Origin: Stercorarius parasiticus
Lineage: Eukaryota; Chordata; Aves; Charadriiformes; Stercorariidae
Length of the DNA: 64,000 bases
Direction: 5' to 3'
Assembly: GCA_013396915.1 (NCBI GenBank)
Contig: VWZL01000351.1
Span: 1 to 64,000, forward strand
Shown here: positions 10,285-28,310 of the stretch, in pieces
Layout of the letters: every line of letters starts with the position of its first letter
How positions within the stretch are numbered: the first letter of the stretch is position 1
Notes under the pieces: model-generated
Seen by the model: only the letters and a program-made list of their open reading frames with translations
Databases searched by the model: none
Told to the model about the DNA's origin: nothing
Program-made: the position numbers and the translations under genes

Positions 10285-12980
10285 TTTTATTTCTCAGAAA
10301 GACTTTCCTAAGCAACTATTCCATACACGTTCCCTCTTGACAGCAGGAGAAAAGCCAGTTACACACCCCCTCACTCCAGGCCATTCTTCAAGGTCATTTT
10401 TAACAGACATTTTTGGCAACAAGTCCAGGGTTCCTTTTCTTAAAGAGAAGTTTTAAATTGCTGAGGAAAGCTGTTATTGAATTACTTGTTTAGAGGGTGG
10501 GCTGCAAGATGATGATTTTATATAGAGCTTGCCACGTTATGTGCTGTGAGCTTGGAAAGGCCTAGAAACATCTGGTTAGATCAGTGCCAAGATCTCGACA
10601 GCTGAAGGTCTTAAACTCACCGCCATGCAGGTGAGTGCGGACGTGACAGCAGCTTGTGCGGGAAAACACTGCTTGTGTAAGAGCATGTGTGACACTGGCA
10701 AGAAGTCAAGAGGCAGCACGTATCACCAGCACGATAAGGGTCAGTCTTACTAAGCCATTTCTTTGCTGATTCGTCAAAACGCATTATCGTTTTCCAAGAG
10801 GAAACTGGGAAGACAGCCGTATTAAAAATTCATAGGGACTTGCCTTTGTCGCTTTCTGACCATCCTTCAGTGCTCGACTATTCAGCAGACCACAATATTA
10901 TTTGAATTCAAAAGCATCCTTCCCCTCAGACAAGGAGGCATTTCAGATCACTGAAGCTATTCATAATACAGCCTCTAATGCTGAATCACAGAACTGATCG
11001 GTGGTTTAGTATGAAAAGGAAACCAAGACGTTAAACAACATTTGCCCTGAAAAATTTAGTTTCAGCATTTCTGCAGGTGTCTGTTTTTAAAGTTCCTGAA
11101 ACATCTTATTCCCAGTGGCAATGGACAAAACAGGCAAGAGACATATTTCCTTAACTGAGTCACAGCCTGAGCTACCATAAACTCATTTTCCGTTCTGAAC
11201 ATTTCAGTTTCTCCTCCTCCCCTTTCAAAACAAAAGCATAAGCAGAAAGACTCCTTTTCTCTTACCAGCAGAGCAAAATTCATTCAATCCTTCATTCACA
11301 ACTCTATGCCTGGGGCTGGTTTCTCTTCTTCACAGGATTCATTTATAATAAAACCTCAGGGAAGCTCCCAATTACCAAAATGTTGTATTGCTGAAATCTG
11401 CTTCCTCGTCTCTTGCTGTTACTCACAGAGAACATGAACCGGTTTATACCATTATAGTCTGGCACATAAAAGCCTGCAGACCAGAGTTTTGTTACATACT
11501 GAGCAGTCAGACATACAAGTAGTTTCATGAACATTTCCCCTTTTGAAGTGAGGGCTATGAAAAGGGAAGTAAAATAACCACGACAAAACCACCCCCAAAA
11601 CACAAGAACAATCCCACTCTGTCTGAAAACTTCAGTTCCATATTCCATTCATCTCACTGATTTTAAAACTGAGTATCCCCAAACCTTGGTTCCCAGGTAA
11701 CAACAACAACAAAAAAATGTAGTACAAGGGATTTTGTGTCTATACACAGCCAACACCACAGTGAAGTTATAGTTTTTGTTAAGAGCTGGTTGGTGCTATT
11801 TAGATGCAGATAAAAGACACTCTGGGGCATGATACAGTGGGAAGATTCATACCTAAGCATGCCTTTCTTCACAAATTAACTGGGAAGCTTTCAAATGTCT
11901 GAAATAGCAACAATTTAATGTTTCACAAGTGTCATGACAGAATCAGAACAAGTTTTTAAGACTAGGCAAGTTTCACAAGTGAATGGAAAATATGCAGAAT
12001 ATAGGACAAAGCTCTTCTCGGAAACTAAAACCATATGCCATGTTAAAGTGTTTCAGTTACAAGATTCAGAAGTAATAACTACAGGGTATGTTAAGAACAA
12101 AACATAATGAAGTGTTGGCAGCTCTTTACAGATCTAACATCGCTTATCTCAGACCACACTTGTTTTGCAACAAGTTTCATAGTATAAAAATTAAAGAATG
12201 TCATAAAAAAAAGAGGAGTATGACCAGTTCAACATTTATGTTTTCAGGAAACGATTATGAAGGGTTTGGTTGAGTGTCACAGATATCACTATGCTCCAAA
12301 CAGGTGACTCTTAAGTTCAGTGGCAGCACTCTGGGATACATCTACATTGGAAACTGCAAGGGAGCAGACGATACTAAATTATTTGCTGCAGCTAGATTGC
12401 CTCCGATATCCAAGCCAGCCGATTTCTAGAGCAAACTGGCATCCTTAAACTACACTACTCTATATTCTATGCACTTAGCTTTTGACTATAGAAAGCAGTT
12501 AAAGTCTTCCATTTGTTGCATAAACTTACCTCATTACACCCTTGCAGCAGAATGGAGTGAAGCAGCTGGTGCAACTAACAAAAGGAGCAGGTAATTCCAC
12601 TTGCTGGGTTTTTGCTCTCCCCACCACCCCAAATCCCTGTGCTTATGAATAACCTGCTATCAACACATACAGCAATTACTGATATCAAATAAAGTTGTTC
12701 CAGGCTGCACCTGAAGTACCCACAGCTCAGAGAGACTAGGTGACTACTGTACCATCATTTACACATAGGATACTTTAAACACACATGAATATAGGACTAA
12801 GCTTTAGACAAGTGATATGTTTGGATATCTTTTTTTTTTTTAAATTTCTAAAACATCTCCCTATATATCCTTCTTGTAAGTTCTTTGTAGGAACACAAGT
12901 TTTTAGAAAATACTGCATACACAACATTCACAGTCTTCTTCTATGGGCTTCCAAGGAGATTACTTATTTGCAAAGTCAGT

Positions 12981-12995
12981 ACACACACACACACA
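12981..12995. repeat. (AC)n microsatellite
   Basis: Seven AC units in a short dinucleotide run, within the inferred TMEM263 3' UTR or its downstream flank. Confidence 0.9.
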
Positions 12996-14323
12996 GAAAA
13001 GATCACCAACAGCTTCTATTTTAAGGCAACCTCAAGCTGTGTATTTTACAAGTGCATTTTGCCTCACACACTGCAGAGGACCTACAGATGTTCCCATTAG
13101 AGGTGTGTCAACACTTGGAATCTGTCAGTATACAATTTACTTGGATGATGTTTCTTTCTTTTTTTTTTTTTTTAAGGCCTCACCTTTTTTGGCTTGGTTT
13201 TAAATAAAAGTATTGCATTTTATTAAAAAAAATCAAAATGCGAAGTATGAGAGAAAGATGTAGTGAAAAATTCCTTGCATTTGCTTAAACAGAGCAAGAC
13301 GCTAACCTGGTGCACCATAGAGTTGAGAGAACAGCTTTGCTGGTTCTTCAGTGGTTTCCAACTACACAAAGGAATTTCTTTCAAGTCAGACAATTGTGCT
13401 AGATGACCACAAACATCAGCCCAGTTTCCATTAAGCCCTCCTTTTTTCCTAGTGTCTACAAAAAGTTTATTAGAAGCAAGTTTTCACTTGCAGGAGATAG
13501 ATGCATATCATTAAATACACCTGAGATGGAGCAATCTTGTTTTCAGTAAAAACTGACAAAGTTTCAGATACCAGGATTCTTAAAGAAAGTCTAAAGCTCA
13601 TTCTGTGAGCTGCACTGAAATGACAGAACAGGTTTTCTTTACACAGCTTCACCTAGTAAAAAGATTTTTTTTTTCCTAATAAGGCATTAAGTTAGTTTAC
13701 TCTTTATGATTCCCTCTACCACATTGTCAAACTTTCTCATTTCTATCTCCCACCCTCATTTCCAATTTCTGCCCACCTCCAGTTCTATTTGCTCCAGTCC
13801 GCACTGGCAGAATGAGGTCATTGATAGTTTACAGGCTGTCTGCAAATACAGTTTCATAACCGAAACTATTCGGGTACATCCAACAATGCCGTTACGCAGC
13901 TGAAGGATCCTTAGGCAGGAGAATGTGGAAACCACTGAGAACAGTAAATGACATCTCATCATATTGATGGAACAGCAGAGATTACCAAGTTTCTATGTTC
14001 ACATTTTAGTCCAAAACTGCAAAAGACTTACAGTAAATGAATATTCAAATATGTATTATCCCTTCAGATACACTTACTCACTTCTATAGTTATCAAGTGT
14101 AACATTTCACCAGATACAAAGCTTCAATCTAGGCTCTAATAAATCTTCATACTCTGTGCTAGCCAAACTTCTTCTGTCCTTTACAGATGAAATCGAGATA
14201 CTTGCACAGCTCTTCAGAAGATAAAGTGTCTAAGACACATGGCTTCTCATGGTCCAAATCTTAGCAGATTTTAATGCCACTGATGTAATATTCTGAAGAA
14301 TCAAGTATGTCTCAGTTTTGGTT

Positions 14324-19643
<5,320 letters not shown>

Positions 19644-19713
19644 CTTCTGGTGGTTCATCATGAAGGTATGATGGGACTTCCTGTTGATTTTTGTCCGTTT
19701 GATTCATTGTTGC
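19644..19713 (-). CDS. TMEM263: TMEM263, start-codon exon (residues 1-22)
   Basis: The exon runs on the minus strand from 19713 to 19644. The acceptor is a T-rich tract ending TTAG, followed by six 5' UTR bases (GCAACA) and the ATG at 19705-19707. It encodes MNQTDKNQQEVPSYLHDEPP then E and the first base of Gly22, matching the conserved cytosolic N-terminus of TMEM263. The donor is GAAG|GTATGT, close to consensus. Coding starts in the second exon, so the first exon is entirely untranslated and should lie upstream, probably in the CpG island at 27420-28310. Confidence 0.96.
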
Positions 19714-22700
19714 CTAAAAAAAAGAAATTCACATATGCTGTACATCTTTTCTGGCAAAGCATAAATGTTACCCATGAATCCAAAATTCACGTAGTTTAAG
19801 TTCCATAGAAAAGGAAGTCCTTATTTGTTACTAGATACACTAGCAGCTCCTGCCAAAACTACTACTATTTCATTACAAGACTCTGCTTTTGTATTTTTCG
19901 ACCAGACTTAATAAAAAAAAAAAAAGAGCCCTCCAGGTCAGCAGGCTTGGTGAGGGCTGCAACCCCACAGCAAGTGCATCTCAAACCTAAAAAGCAATTA
20001 GGAAGATAAACAGTAGGAAAAGAACAGCAGCAGCATGCCTATGAGATGTAATAGTACCCAGAAAGCAGTACTTTAAAGGAACAAGTCCTTGCAGCAGAAT
20101 TTCAATAAATGCCATGAAAACAAGATGGAAGAAATATAGTGAAAACACTCCATTTATCTTGTAACAGCATTGCATACACAGTGTGGTGATACCAGCAGAA
20201 CTAGACTGTTTTAACTCTACACAAACTTGCTAATTGAAACATTTCAGAAAGATTTCTTTACACCAAAAGCTGCTTCCTAGAGCAGTTCTAGAACACCAGT
20301 CCCTGGCAGTGGTGGGAAGCACAGGAGAAAGCTCAAATCAGCAGCTCTGCTTACTGCATTTTCCCCTTCAGAGGGGGGAAAAAAAGCAATATCTAGTCCA
20401 GGTTTCCCTCCTTTCCTCCACACCAAAGTGTGCCTTGGTGTTAAGTCCTGCCTCCTCCCTTGAGCCCCCCTGCCAATCCTGCTTCCCCTTCTCAGCAGGC
20501 ACTCAGGTCAGGAAAAGGGGAAAGAAAAACAAGTTTATCATATCACTCAGCATCCTTCTATATTCCTGCCAGTGACCTCTTAGTTCCCTTCTCCCTGCAC
20601 ATATAGACAAGCCTTTAAATAATTTAATTTCTTCCAGGAGTCACTGACCACCGCAAAAATAATTCCAGCCTGTCTTGCCATGCCCAGATCTCTCCATACC
20701 TCCTCTGGGTGAGAAAACAGTGTCTGGGAGCTGAAGAAGGGATGAGGAGGCAGAAGCAGAACCTGAGGGTGGGAAGACTCACCTGGAAAACAGCAGCTAT
20801 AACCCTTGCAGTCTAATTAAGAAGTCAAAACATCACAGTAAAAATCGGAACCCACACACTACATGACAGATCTTCATATGCGAAGCAAGCCTAAACTGAA
20901 TATTAAAGAGTCCTCACAATCAGCACTAAAGGTATCAGTTCACAACTCAGAAAACATAGGTACCTTTATAGAAGAAGCTGAATAGGAAAGCAAGCAAAAA
21001 AACCCTATTACCAGGATGGCCGATTTGATGGCAATGCAGAACAAGGACCTCTCAAAAGCCAGAAATACAAATGTGGAAGCTAAGAAACAGGAAAGTGAGC
21101 AGCAACGCATTGAGATGGATGACTTGAGGGCTAAGCGGCAATTTGAAAGTATCAATTATAGAATTCCTTGTCATTTTATTTTATCACGGGTCAGTAAGTC
21201 AAGAAAAAGTAAAAAAGAAAGAAAAAAAATAGCCCAACCAACCACAGAGAGCAACCAAGGGCAATCAGGTTCTGAGAAAGGACTGGATTCAGGTACTACG
21301 CAACTTCTTCGCATTCATCTAATGCAAGCTGGAAGAAATACAAGGATTTTGTCTTCACTATGTGAAGTTACATGTAGGTTGTTGCTTTTTTCTAACTTGA
21401 AACAAGAAAGAGAAGGCAGATGCTGTAAGTGACCTTATTTCATCAAAACATCTGTACAAAGATGAAGCAACTATGTTTCTACTTAACATGTGGCCATTTT
21501 GTTCATTAAGATGATTACCAGGAATCTGGAAGGATTTTATTCGCTGCATGAGGGAAGGTCCTAAAAAAGTAAAATAAAAGTCACAACCTAGCAAGTCTTA
21601 CTTCAAACAAAGGAATAAAAAAAGAGTGATCAGAACAGCTTTAAAGCAGGCTCAAGGGAGACAAATGAGTTAAGCCAGAGATAAATTAATTTTTATAAAG
21701 AACTACCTCCACTAACATGTTTGTATCTAGCCAGCACGTAACTGCACAAAAGAAACCCTGATGAAATTGCTTGTTTGAGCTTCGAAAAAGTTTCTGTCAA
21801 CAATTCCTCATAAGAGGCTCAGAAAAGTTATTTAATCTTATGAGGAAAGACAAAACGCTGTCAGGTTATCATCAACAAGTTTAGAGGGGAGCTGGAGTAA
21901 GTTACCAGTTTTGAATACGGCGGAACACTACGAAGTGTCACAGGGCTCCACACAAGTTTTAGTATTTTCTGCTATTAAGAAGGTACTGGACACAGCAGCA
22001 CTGACAGCAGACACGGCCCCGATGAAGTACCGAGGATGTGTCATGCTAGGCATTGTACAAGTATTTAACTAAGATGAGACCTGTCCAATAGAAAGGGTCA
22101 GACTGGCAAACAGCGCATGGAAAAGATGCTTTCATAATTCTCCTTAATCTAGTTTAGACTGCGGTCAGATTTGCTTGCAGTTCCTGCAAAGTTAAATGAG
22201 CAAAGCAATGTATTGGGGCACGGGAGTTCCAAAGCAGCGTTTCTAGTCGAGTAATAAAGTATTAAAAAAAAACCAAACCACCCCACCACCCAACATATAA
22301 AATCACAGCACTACCTAAAAAAATGTCATAAGATTAGGCATTCCCTTCTCTGCTACCTTCCCTGGAACCTCAAGGTTACATAATTGTTGACCACAAGCTA
22401 CTTTTAAAAAGGTGCGTTACACAATACATCATTCAAATGCAGTGACATAACACAATTGCAACTCCTTCTAAATCACGGAAATACTTCACTCTCTTACAAT
22501 TACAAGGACCACAGCGGTCTATCTTCTACAGCTCACGCACCGGTAACCTGCTGCTATCAGGCCTCAGAAGTCAATAGAGTACCTACATGGGCCTGAGAAG
22601 AGCAGCCTAAGGGAAGTAAGTCACCCTTGAATTGAATTTGTTCTACGCAGAAGTGAGCCTTCCGTGGTCTGCGGATCAGGAAGTTGAGAACTACGCAATG

Positions 22701-25700
22701 ATGTGTGGTTCTGCAGGTGCCTGGAAGCACTACAGGGATGCTGCAAGAGATGTGCCTAACCAGCTCGTGCTAGTTTTTACTCACTGTTCTCCTACTACGT
22801 CACTGCAAGTGACAACAGAATCACACCACTGTCAGAAAAGGCTCACAGCTTGACCCGAAACGAACTTGGCGCCCAAGAGCTCACAAAGCACAGTTCAAGT
22901 CCTTTTTCTGTAGAAGCTCTCCAGTGAATCACAGAATCAAGACCAAGATCCAACAAAGGACTTAAGCAGAAAATCTTAAGGTATCTAGGTTACAGCCTGC
23001 GTCAGGCATCCTTGTATCAAATTTAACACATCAGGAGACTTAAGAGCCTCTGAAAAGTGATCCAAAATCCTGTGTGCTAAACAGGGTGTACTATATCTGG
23101 TGAGCAGGAAATACTACACATGTCTTAAACCTGTTTCCCCTCCAAAGATTTAAGGTGAGTATTTCTATTGACTGGATGTCAAAGGCCTGGAATAACCGCT
23201 TGGTGGCAGATGACTTCATCCAGTCTTGGAAGACAGCAGAAATATAATTTTCTTCAAAAATTGGAGTGACAAAAGCAGAAATCACTCACTATCTTTTACA
23301 TAATACCATCAAGGTGAAAACACTCACCTATAGTTTAATGCCTCCTTCGTCTAATAAGATTCAAGCTTGTGTGTCCCACGTTGCAGGAGTCACCTGGTCA
23401 CCAGACTGCAGTGTATCCTAAGGGAGGTTCCTCTTCACCCTCCCTGCTGAAGGTGTGTCCCCACAAAGAAGAAGAAAGCAAAATTCGTGAGACCCAACGG
23501 AGATTACAACTCAGTTAACACCTAAGGAACCAATCTGGAGGTGCAAGGATAAGACTTTTGTGCAGAGAATTAAGTCATTCAGACACGGTATTGATTAAGG
23601 AACTTTGGAAACTTAAGTTGGAAGCTGCAGATTCAAAGTCCCCTGCATGTTGAATCATTAGTCACAATTATTACCAGTATTGCAAGTGCATGCAACAAGG
23701 CAAAGATTTATCAGAAACCTGAACCTTGAAACTTTTCTGATATATCTTTCAGAATCTTCAAAGTATGCTGACCGGCCAAAAAAAAGGGAAAAAGAAAGCA
23801 AGCAAGTAGGTCTTTCTCTCTGGCATTTTCATCCTGTGATGCCAAACTCAGTGTCTTGCGTCACCGGGGAAAAGTCTCCAGCTTCATTTAATACCTGCAT
23901 TAAATGATCACATGGAATGAGGTGGGATCTCTACGAGTCCTGGCAGAACTCTCATGGACATTCACGAAGCAGACATCTAGTGTATCAGTGGTACTCTCCA
24001 GTTTCCTCTTTCATCTGTGCAGATGAATACGTAAGCTTTCTCTTTTCTTCTATTAAGAAGCGAAAGCAAAAGCAGATCTTAAAAGATTTCAAACAGGGAC
24101 GCATGCAAACTACTTTCTGGGTTTTTTTTCCTGTGTGCTTATGAGGGTGCTAGTCATTCAAGAGATAAGGAATAACTTCTCGTCTTTTTAACAACATGTT
24201 AAAATACCTATCAACCTTCAGACTAAAAAAATAAAAATGGGAAGTCACTCTTTCAATTGGTTTTAAAGAAGAAAACACACTGTCATATTGTCAGAATATG
24301 AAATACTTCGGAAGCTTCACTGTTTCACACAGTTGTAAAGAAAGAAGTGGTTTAGAAGAAGATTTTCAATTCAAGAGCTATTTATAACATTAACACTGTT
24401 AAAGGACCCTGAATGAAAGTGCCAGGAATCCGTGGAGGTTAACAGTACAACCACACATACATTCACATCAAAGCTAATTCAGATAAAACTTTCTCACCAA
24501 ATAGATTCCTTTGTGAAGATTTCTAGTTAGTTGTTTCCACAAACGTATCCTCTATGCACCTACAAGAAAAGCAGAAGGTTAATGACATCTTATGGAACAG
24601 CACTACTGTCACACACCTGCCATGAGAGTATGGTGGGAATCATAAATACAAAGCCCCACAGTGGCGGAGAAGCACGCTCGGCATGGCCTTAAGATGCCAC
24701 AATTTTATGAGATTTATCTCACCAAAACACCGATTCCTTCTTGTCCTTGGGCAATGGAGATAATTTTAATTGCTCCATATGCTGCCATGAGGATTACTAC
24801 GAAGCATGGTAATCAACGTTAAGACACAACCTCTCCTTAACGAGTCTGCAGTTCTTGGACAGCAATTTGTATAAAGTTTTAGCCTTCCATTGAGAAGTGG
24901 GCTCTAACCATTACAGACGTGTATGCAGTTTCCTGAGCTTCAGATGATGCTCTCGATGTCTTTCTGACTTTACAGACAAAAAGCCCTACTGTTTCAGCAC
25001 AGCAAACCTGGCCCAAGCAGCAGCCAGTAAAAACTGGCTTGTTTCAATGCCACTACTCAGACATTTGCGGGCAGCAGCAAAACTACCCAAGGATGGGGCC
25101 AATTTCAGTTGGCAGCATAACACTGCTCCAGAAGGCTGCAGCAGCAGCAGACAGCGCTGGAACTATTCACCTGACAGAGCTGCAAACAAACTGATCACCT
25201 CACCTTAGTCCACCATGAAAAAATTATCTTCCTTCTGCCCACCAGCTATGCAGTTAGAAAGCCTGGCTACGGAGCTGATGGAAACCAAAACAACCCTTGC
25301 CACACGCACAGCTCTCCTTCCCCTCTTTCAGCGGCTGCAGCGGACTTCAAAATGAACCTGATGTCTCTCGAAAAATTATTTTTAGGGATGATACTTTAAG
25401 AAATACACTTTGGAAAGGTTAACAGTTCTCTACTCTCCAAATTAAACAAGGAAATAAGCATGAAGCCAAGAAGGTAATCCCACCCATGGCTGCCCTGCAG
25501 GGTATTGCTTCAAGCTGCACAAGCAACCCCTGACTATGAGCTTCCCTGCTTTATGCCTTCAGTTAGGGTTTGTAACATATCATGAGTGTTCAGTGCTGTT
25601 AGTTCTCTCAGACAGAACCCTCAGAGCATGATATGGAAATGTGTTTTTCAGTTAGTTAAGGCAAGGGAGACAGTTGACTGAACTTCTGCAAGAAGAAAGA

Positions 25701-27419
25701 GTCAACGCTAACAGCGCTAAAGTAAAAAAACAAATCCAGGCACGTAGAAAGCACATAGCTAAAAACCAAGAGCATAGCTGACATTTCAACAAGCCTTCTG
25801 TTTAAAAGCCAAGTTTCAAAATTCAGATTTATATGCAAAGCAAGACTGGCTTGGAAGCAAGCATGCCCATTTCAGAGGAAAAAAAGGGTTTTCAGGGAAA
25901 GACTACAGCAAACTGATCAGAAGTTTCCAGGTGTGAACCACAGCTTACTTTTAAACATATAGCATGGTGGGCTACAACACCCTCCCCCCCGCCCCCAAAG
26001 ACACCAAGTCTGCCATAAGAAATACAAACAACAGGCCCACAGCATGCAGGGTTCAACATAACAGCTGGAAAGGTAATGCAACATATCTGTATTAAAAAAC
26101 AAACAGACACCACAATTAAAGGCAAAAAAGGAGGCACATCTCCGGAAAAAAACCCCACACCAAACTCTTAGCTCTGCCCAGGACATTATATCATCAATTC
26201 TGCCTATAAAAGAATCCAACATTTCTCCATCACCCTCAACTGAAGTATAGGTCAGGCCCCAAAAGAGGCTCTAGGGAACACCTGATGTTGGCAATCAAGT
26301 TTTCTCCAAACCAAGCATTCACAAGATCCCAAATCAAAGGCCGCAGGAACCCAAATTCCCCTCTTCTAGTCCTCCGAAACTGGTTTCTAGAAATTTAACG
26401 GTGAATTCCAGTAAGGCACAGGGCACAGCTTTAGAAAGGCCATAGAAGCTCCATTTTATAAGTCCTGTCAGCCTCCACCTCCTGCTAACTCAGCTTTCTA
26501 AAGCAGAGCCTTCCCCATGTCTTCTAATGCTTTCCCAACTGCCTGAGCCCCACACCTGCCTCAGCTCTCCTTTTCCAGGAGACCTACAAAGACAAAACCT
26601 GACAGTGCCTAACAGCCAGGGCAATAAAGCAGCTGCTGTACTTCCTTGCCACCCCTGCAAACGAAATAATGAACTTTTTCCCTAGCATCCACCACCCGTT
26701 TGTTGGCTCCTGCCTGACATTTGTCTGTTCACTTGCCAGACAAGGACCACCTTTTGGTTTGCGCTTTTGCGCCACAGTCCATTGCTATACTGAGGAGGCA
26801 ACACCAACTCTACTGAATGTTAACCACAGCTTAACAGAAAGCTTTAAAAAAAAAACCTCAGTCTGGAGAATATTTACTGAACAGTCTTAAAACTGATGTG
26901 CATAAAAACCAGTATGTGTACTAAATTAAACTATCTTGTATGTACCCTTCCAATTACACAGAGCCATGCTGCCCAAAGCAGTGCTCCACACGCACTGAAG
27001 CGGGCTTCATGCACTTGGTATTTATCTTCCTTACGCAGCGACATCCTGATTCAGAGTTCTCGTTTGCAGCCCAGTTAAACGAGCAGAAGGAAGCATATAA
27101 TTGCATCCACAGAGGCTGTCTACGAGCTTCACACAATGACCAGAACCGGCTGCATGGCTAAAACAACTTGGATTTATTTTAGGCTACATCACGCCTAGGC
27201 TAGGTGAATGCCGAAAGCTAAGCTGCTCCCAATTCACAATAAAACTCTTCCAGATTCTGCTCCACCAAGCTGGACTTGAGAGAAACGGATGAAATAAAGA
27301 GCAAGTTACTACAGGAAACATGAGAGTACAATGAAGTTTAAAAAGAGAAAAAAACCCAAAACAAAGCTTCTCCTGGCAGGGAGAAGTTCAGGGGGCAGAA
27401 CAAAACCAGCCAGGAAACA
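19714..27419 (-). other. TMEM263: TMEM263 first intron (inferred)
   Basis: About 7.7 kb separate the start-codon exon from the probable promoter island. No recognisable coding exon or repeat family is visible. The ORF at 21016-21432 is Lys/Glu/Gln-rich, as expected in an A-rich strand, and I cannot match it to a protein. Small non-coding exons cannot be excluded. Confidence 0.65.
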
Positions 27420-28310
27420 GGTCAAGGCGAGCAGGGGTCCCCAGCCGCCCCACGGGGGTAGACGCTCCACCACGGACAGGGGGAGCCCGGCCCAGGGCTG
27501 CCGCCCCCGAGCCCGGTCCCGCACCCGAGGAGGCGCCGACCCCGGCCCGTCGAGGCCCCACCTCCCCACCCCNNNNNNNNNNNNNNNNNNNNNNNNNNNN
27601 NNNNNNNNNNNNNNNNNNNNNNNNNNNNNNNNNNNNNNNNNNNNNNNNNNNNNNNNNNNNNNNNNNNNNNNNNNNNNNNNNNNNNNNNNNNNNNNNNNNN
27701 NNNNNNNNNNNNNNNNNNNNNNNNNNNNNNNNNNNNNNNNNNNNNNNNNNNNNNNNNNNNNNNNNNNNNNNNNNNNNNNNNNNNNNNNNNNNNNNNNNNN
27801 NNNNNNNNNNNNNNNNNNNNNNNNNNNNNNNNNNNNNNNNNNNNNNNNNNNNNNNNNNNNNNNNNNNNNNNNNNNNNNNNNNNNNNNNNNNNNNNNNNNN
27901 NNNNNNNNNNNNNNNNNNNNNNNNNNNNNNNNNNNNNNNNNNNNNNNNNNNNNNNNNNNNNNNNNNNNNNNNNNNNNNNNNNNNNNNNNNNNNNNNNNNN
28001 NNNNNNCCGTCCCCCCGCCCTCCCCGGTCCTCCCCCTCTGGCACTGCGCGTCGCTGCCGGCCGCCCTCGGAGGGGCCGCGCCGCCCCCGAGGGCCTACAC
28101 AGGCCTCCGATCGACCCTAGTGGCCCTCACAGGCACCTTCCACCCCCGGGACAGAGCGGGCCCGGACCCCGAAGGGGACACACCGGGGGGACTTCCCCAC
28201 TTAGCGGGGCCCTCCGTGGTCGCGGGGCCGGGGCGCCGAGGTGGAGGAAGGTGCCGGGTAGCGGTAGGGCAGAGGAGAGGAGGAAAGGGAGGACGGCATC
28301 GCCATGGCTG
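27420..28310 (-). promoter_or_regulatory. TMEM263: CpG island 3, probable TMEM263 promoter and first exon
   Basis: The sequence becomes sharply GC- and CpG-rich on both sides of an assembly gap (27573-28006) and returns to ordinary composition by about 28310. It is the only such island upstream of TMEM263 on the minus strand, so it is the likely promoter with the untranslated first exon. The start site may be in the missing bases. A bidirectional start driving a transcript to the right cannot be excluded. Confidence 0.7.
27573..28006. other. Assembly gap (434 N)
   Basis: A run of 434 undetermined bases lies in the centre of CpG island 3. ORFs reported through it are artefacts of the unknown bases. 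GC-rich promoters are a common place for bird assemblies to lose sequence. Confidence 1.

Larger units (their letters stand above)
9743..14323 (-). other. TMEM263: TMEM263 3' UTR region with candidate poly(A) signals
   Basis: This lies downstream of the TMEM263 stop on the minus strand and has no other coding content I can support. Minus-strand AATAAA signals occur at 13466-13471 and 13219-13224, giving 3' UTRs of about 0.9 and 1.1 kb, and as an overlapping pair at 9743-9752, giving about 4.6 kb. The distal choice would run the transcript past the MTERF2 end on the opposite strand and include the hairpin at 10252-10284. Which site is used cannot be decided from sequence. Confidence 0.5.

Noticed and set aside
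21016..21432. 138-codon ORF starting MADLMAMQNKDLSKARN, looking like a charged coiled-coil protein
   Set aside because: It lies in the TMEM263 intron, matches nothing I recognise, and its Lys/Glu/Gln richness is expected from an A-rich strand. No clear splice structure supports it.
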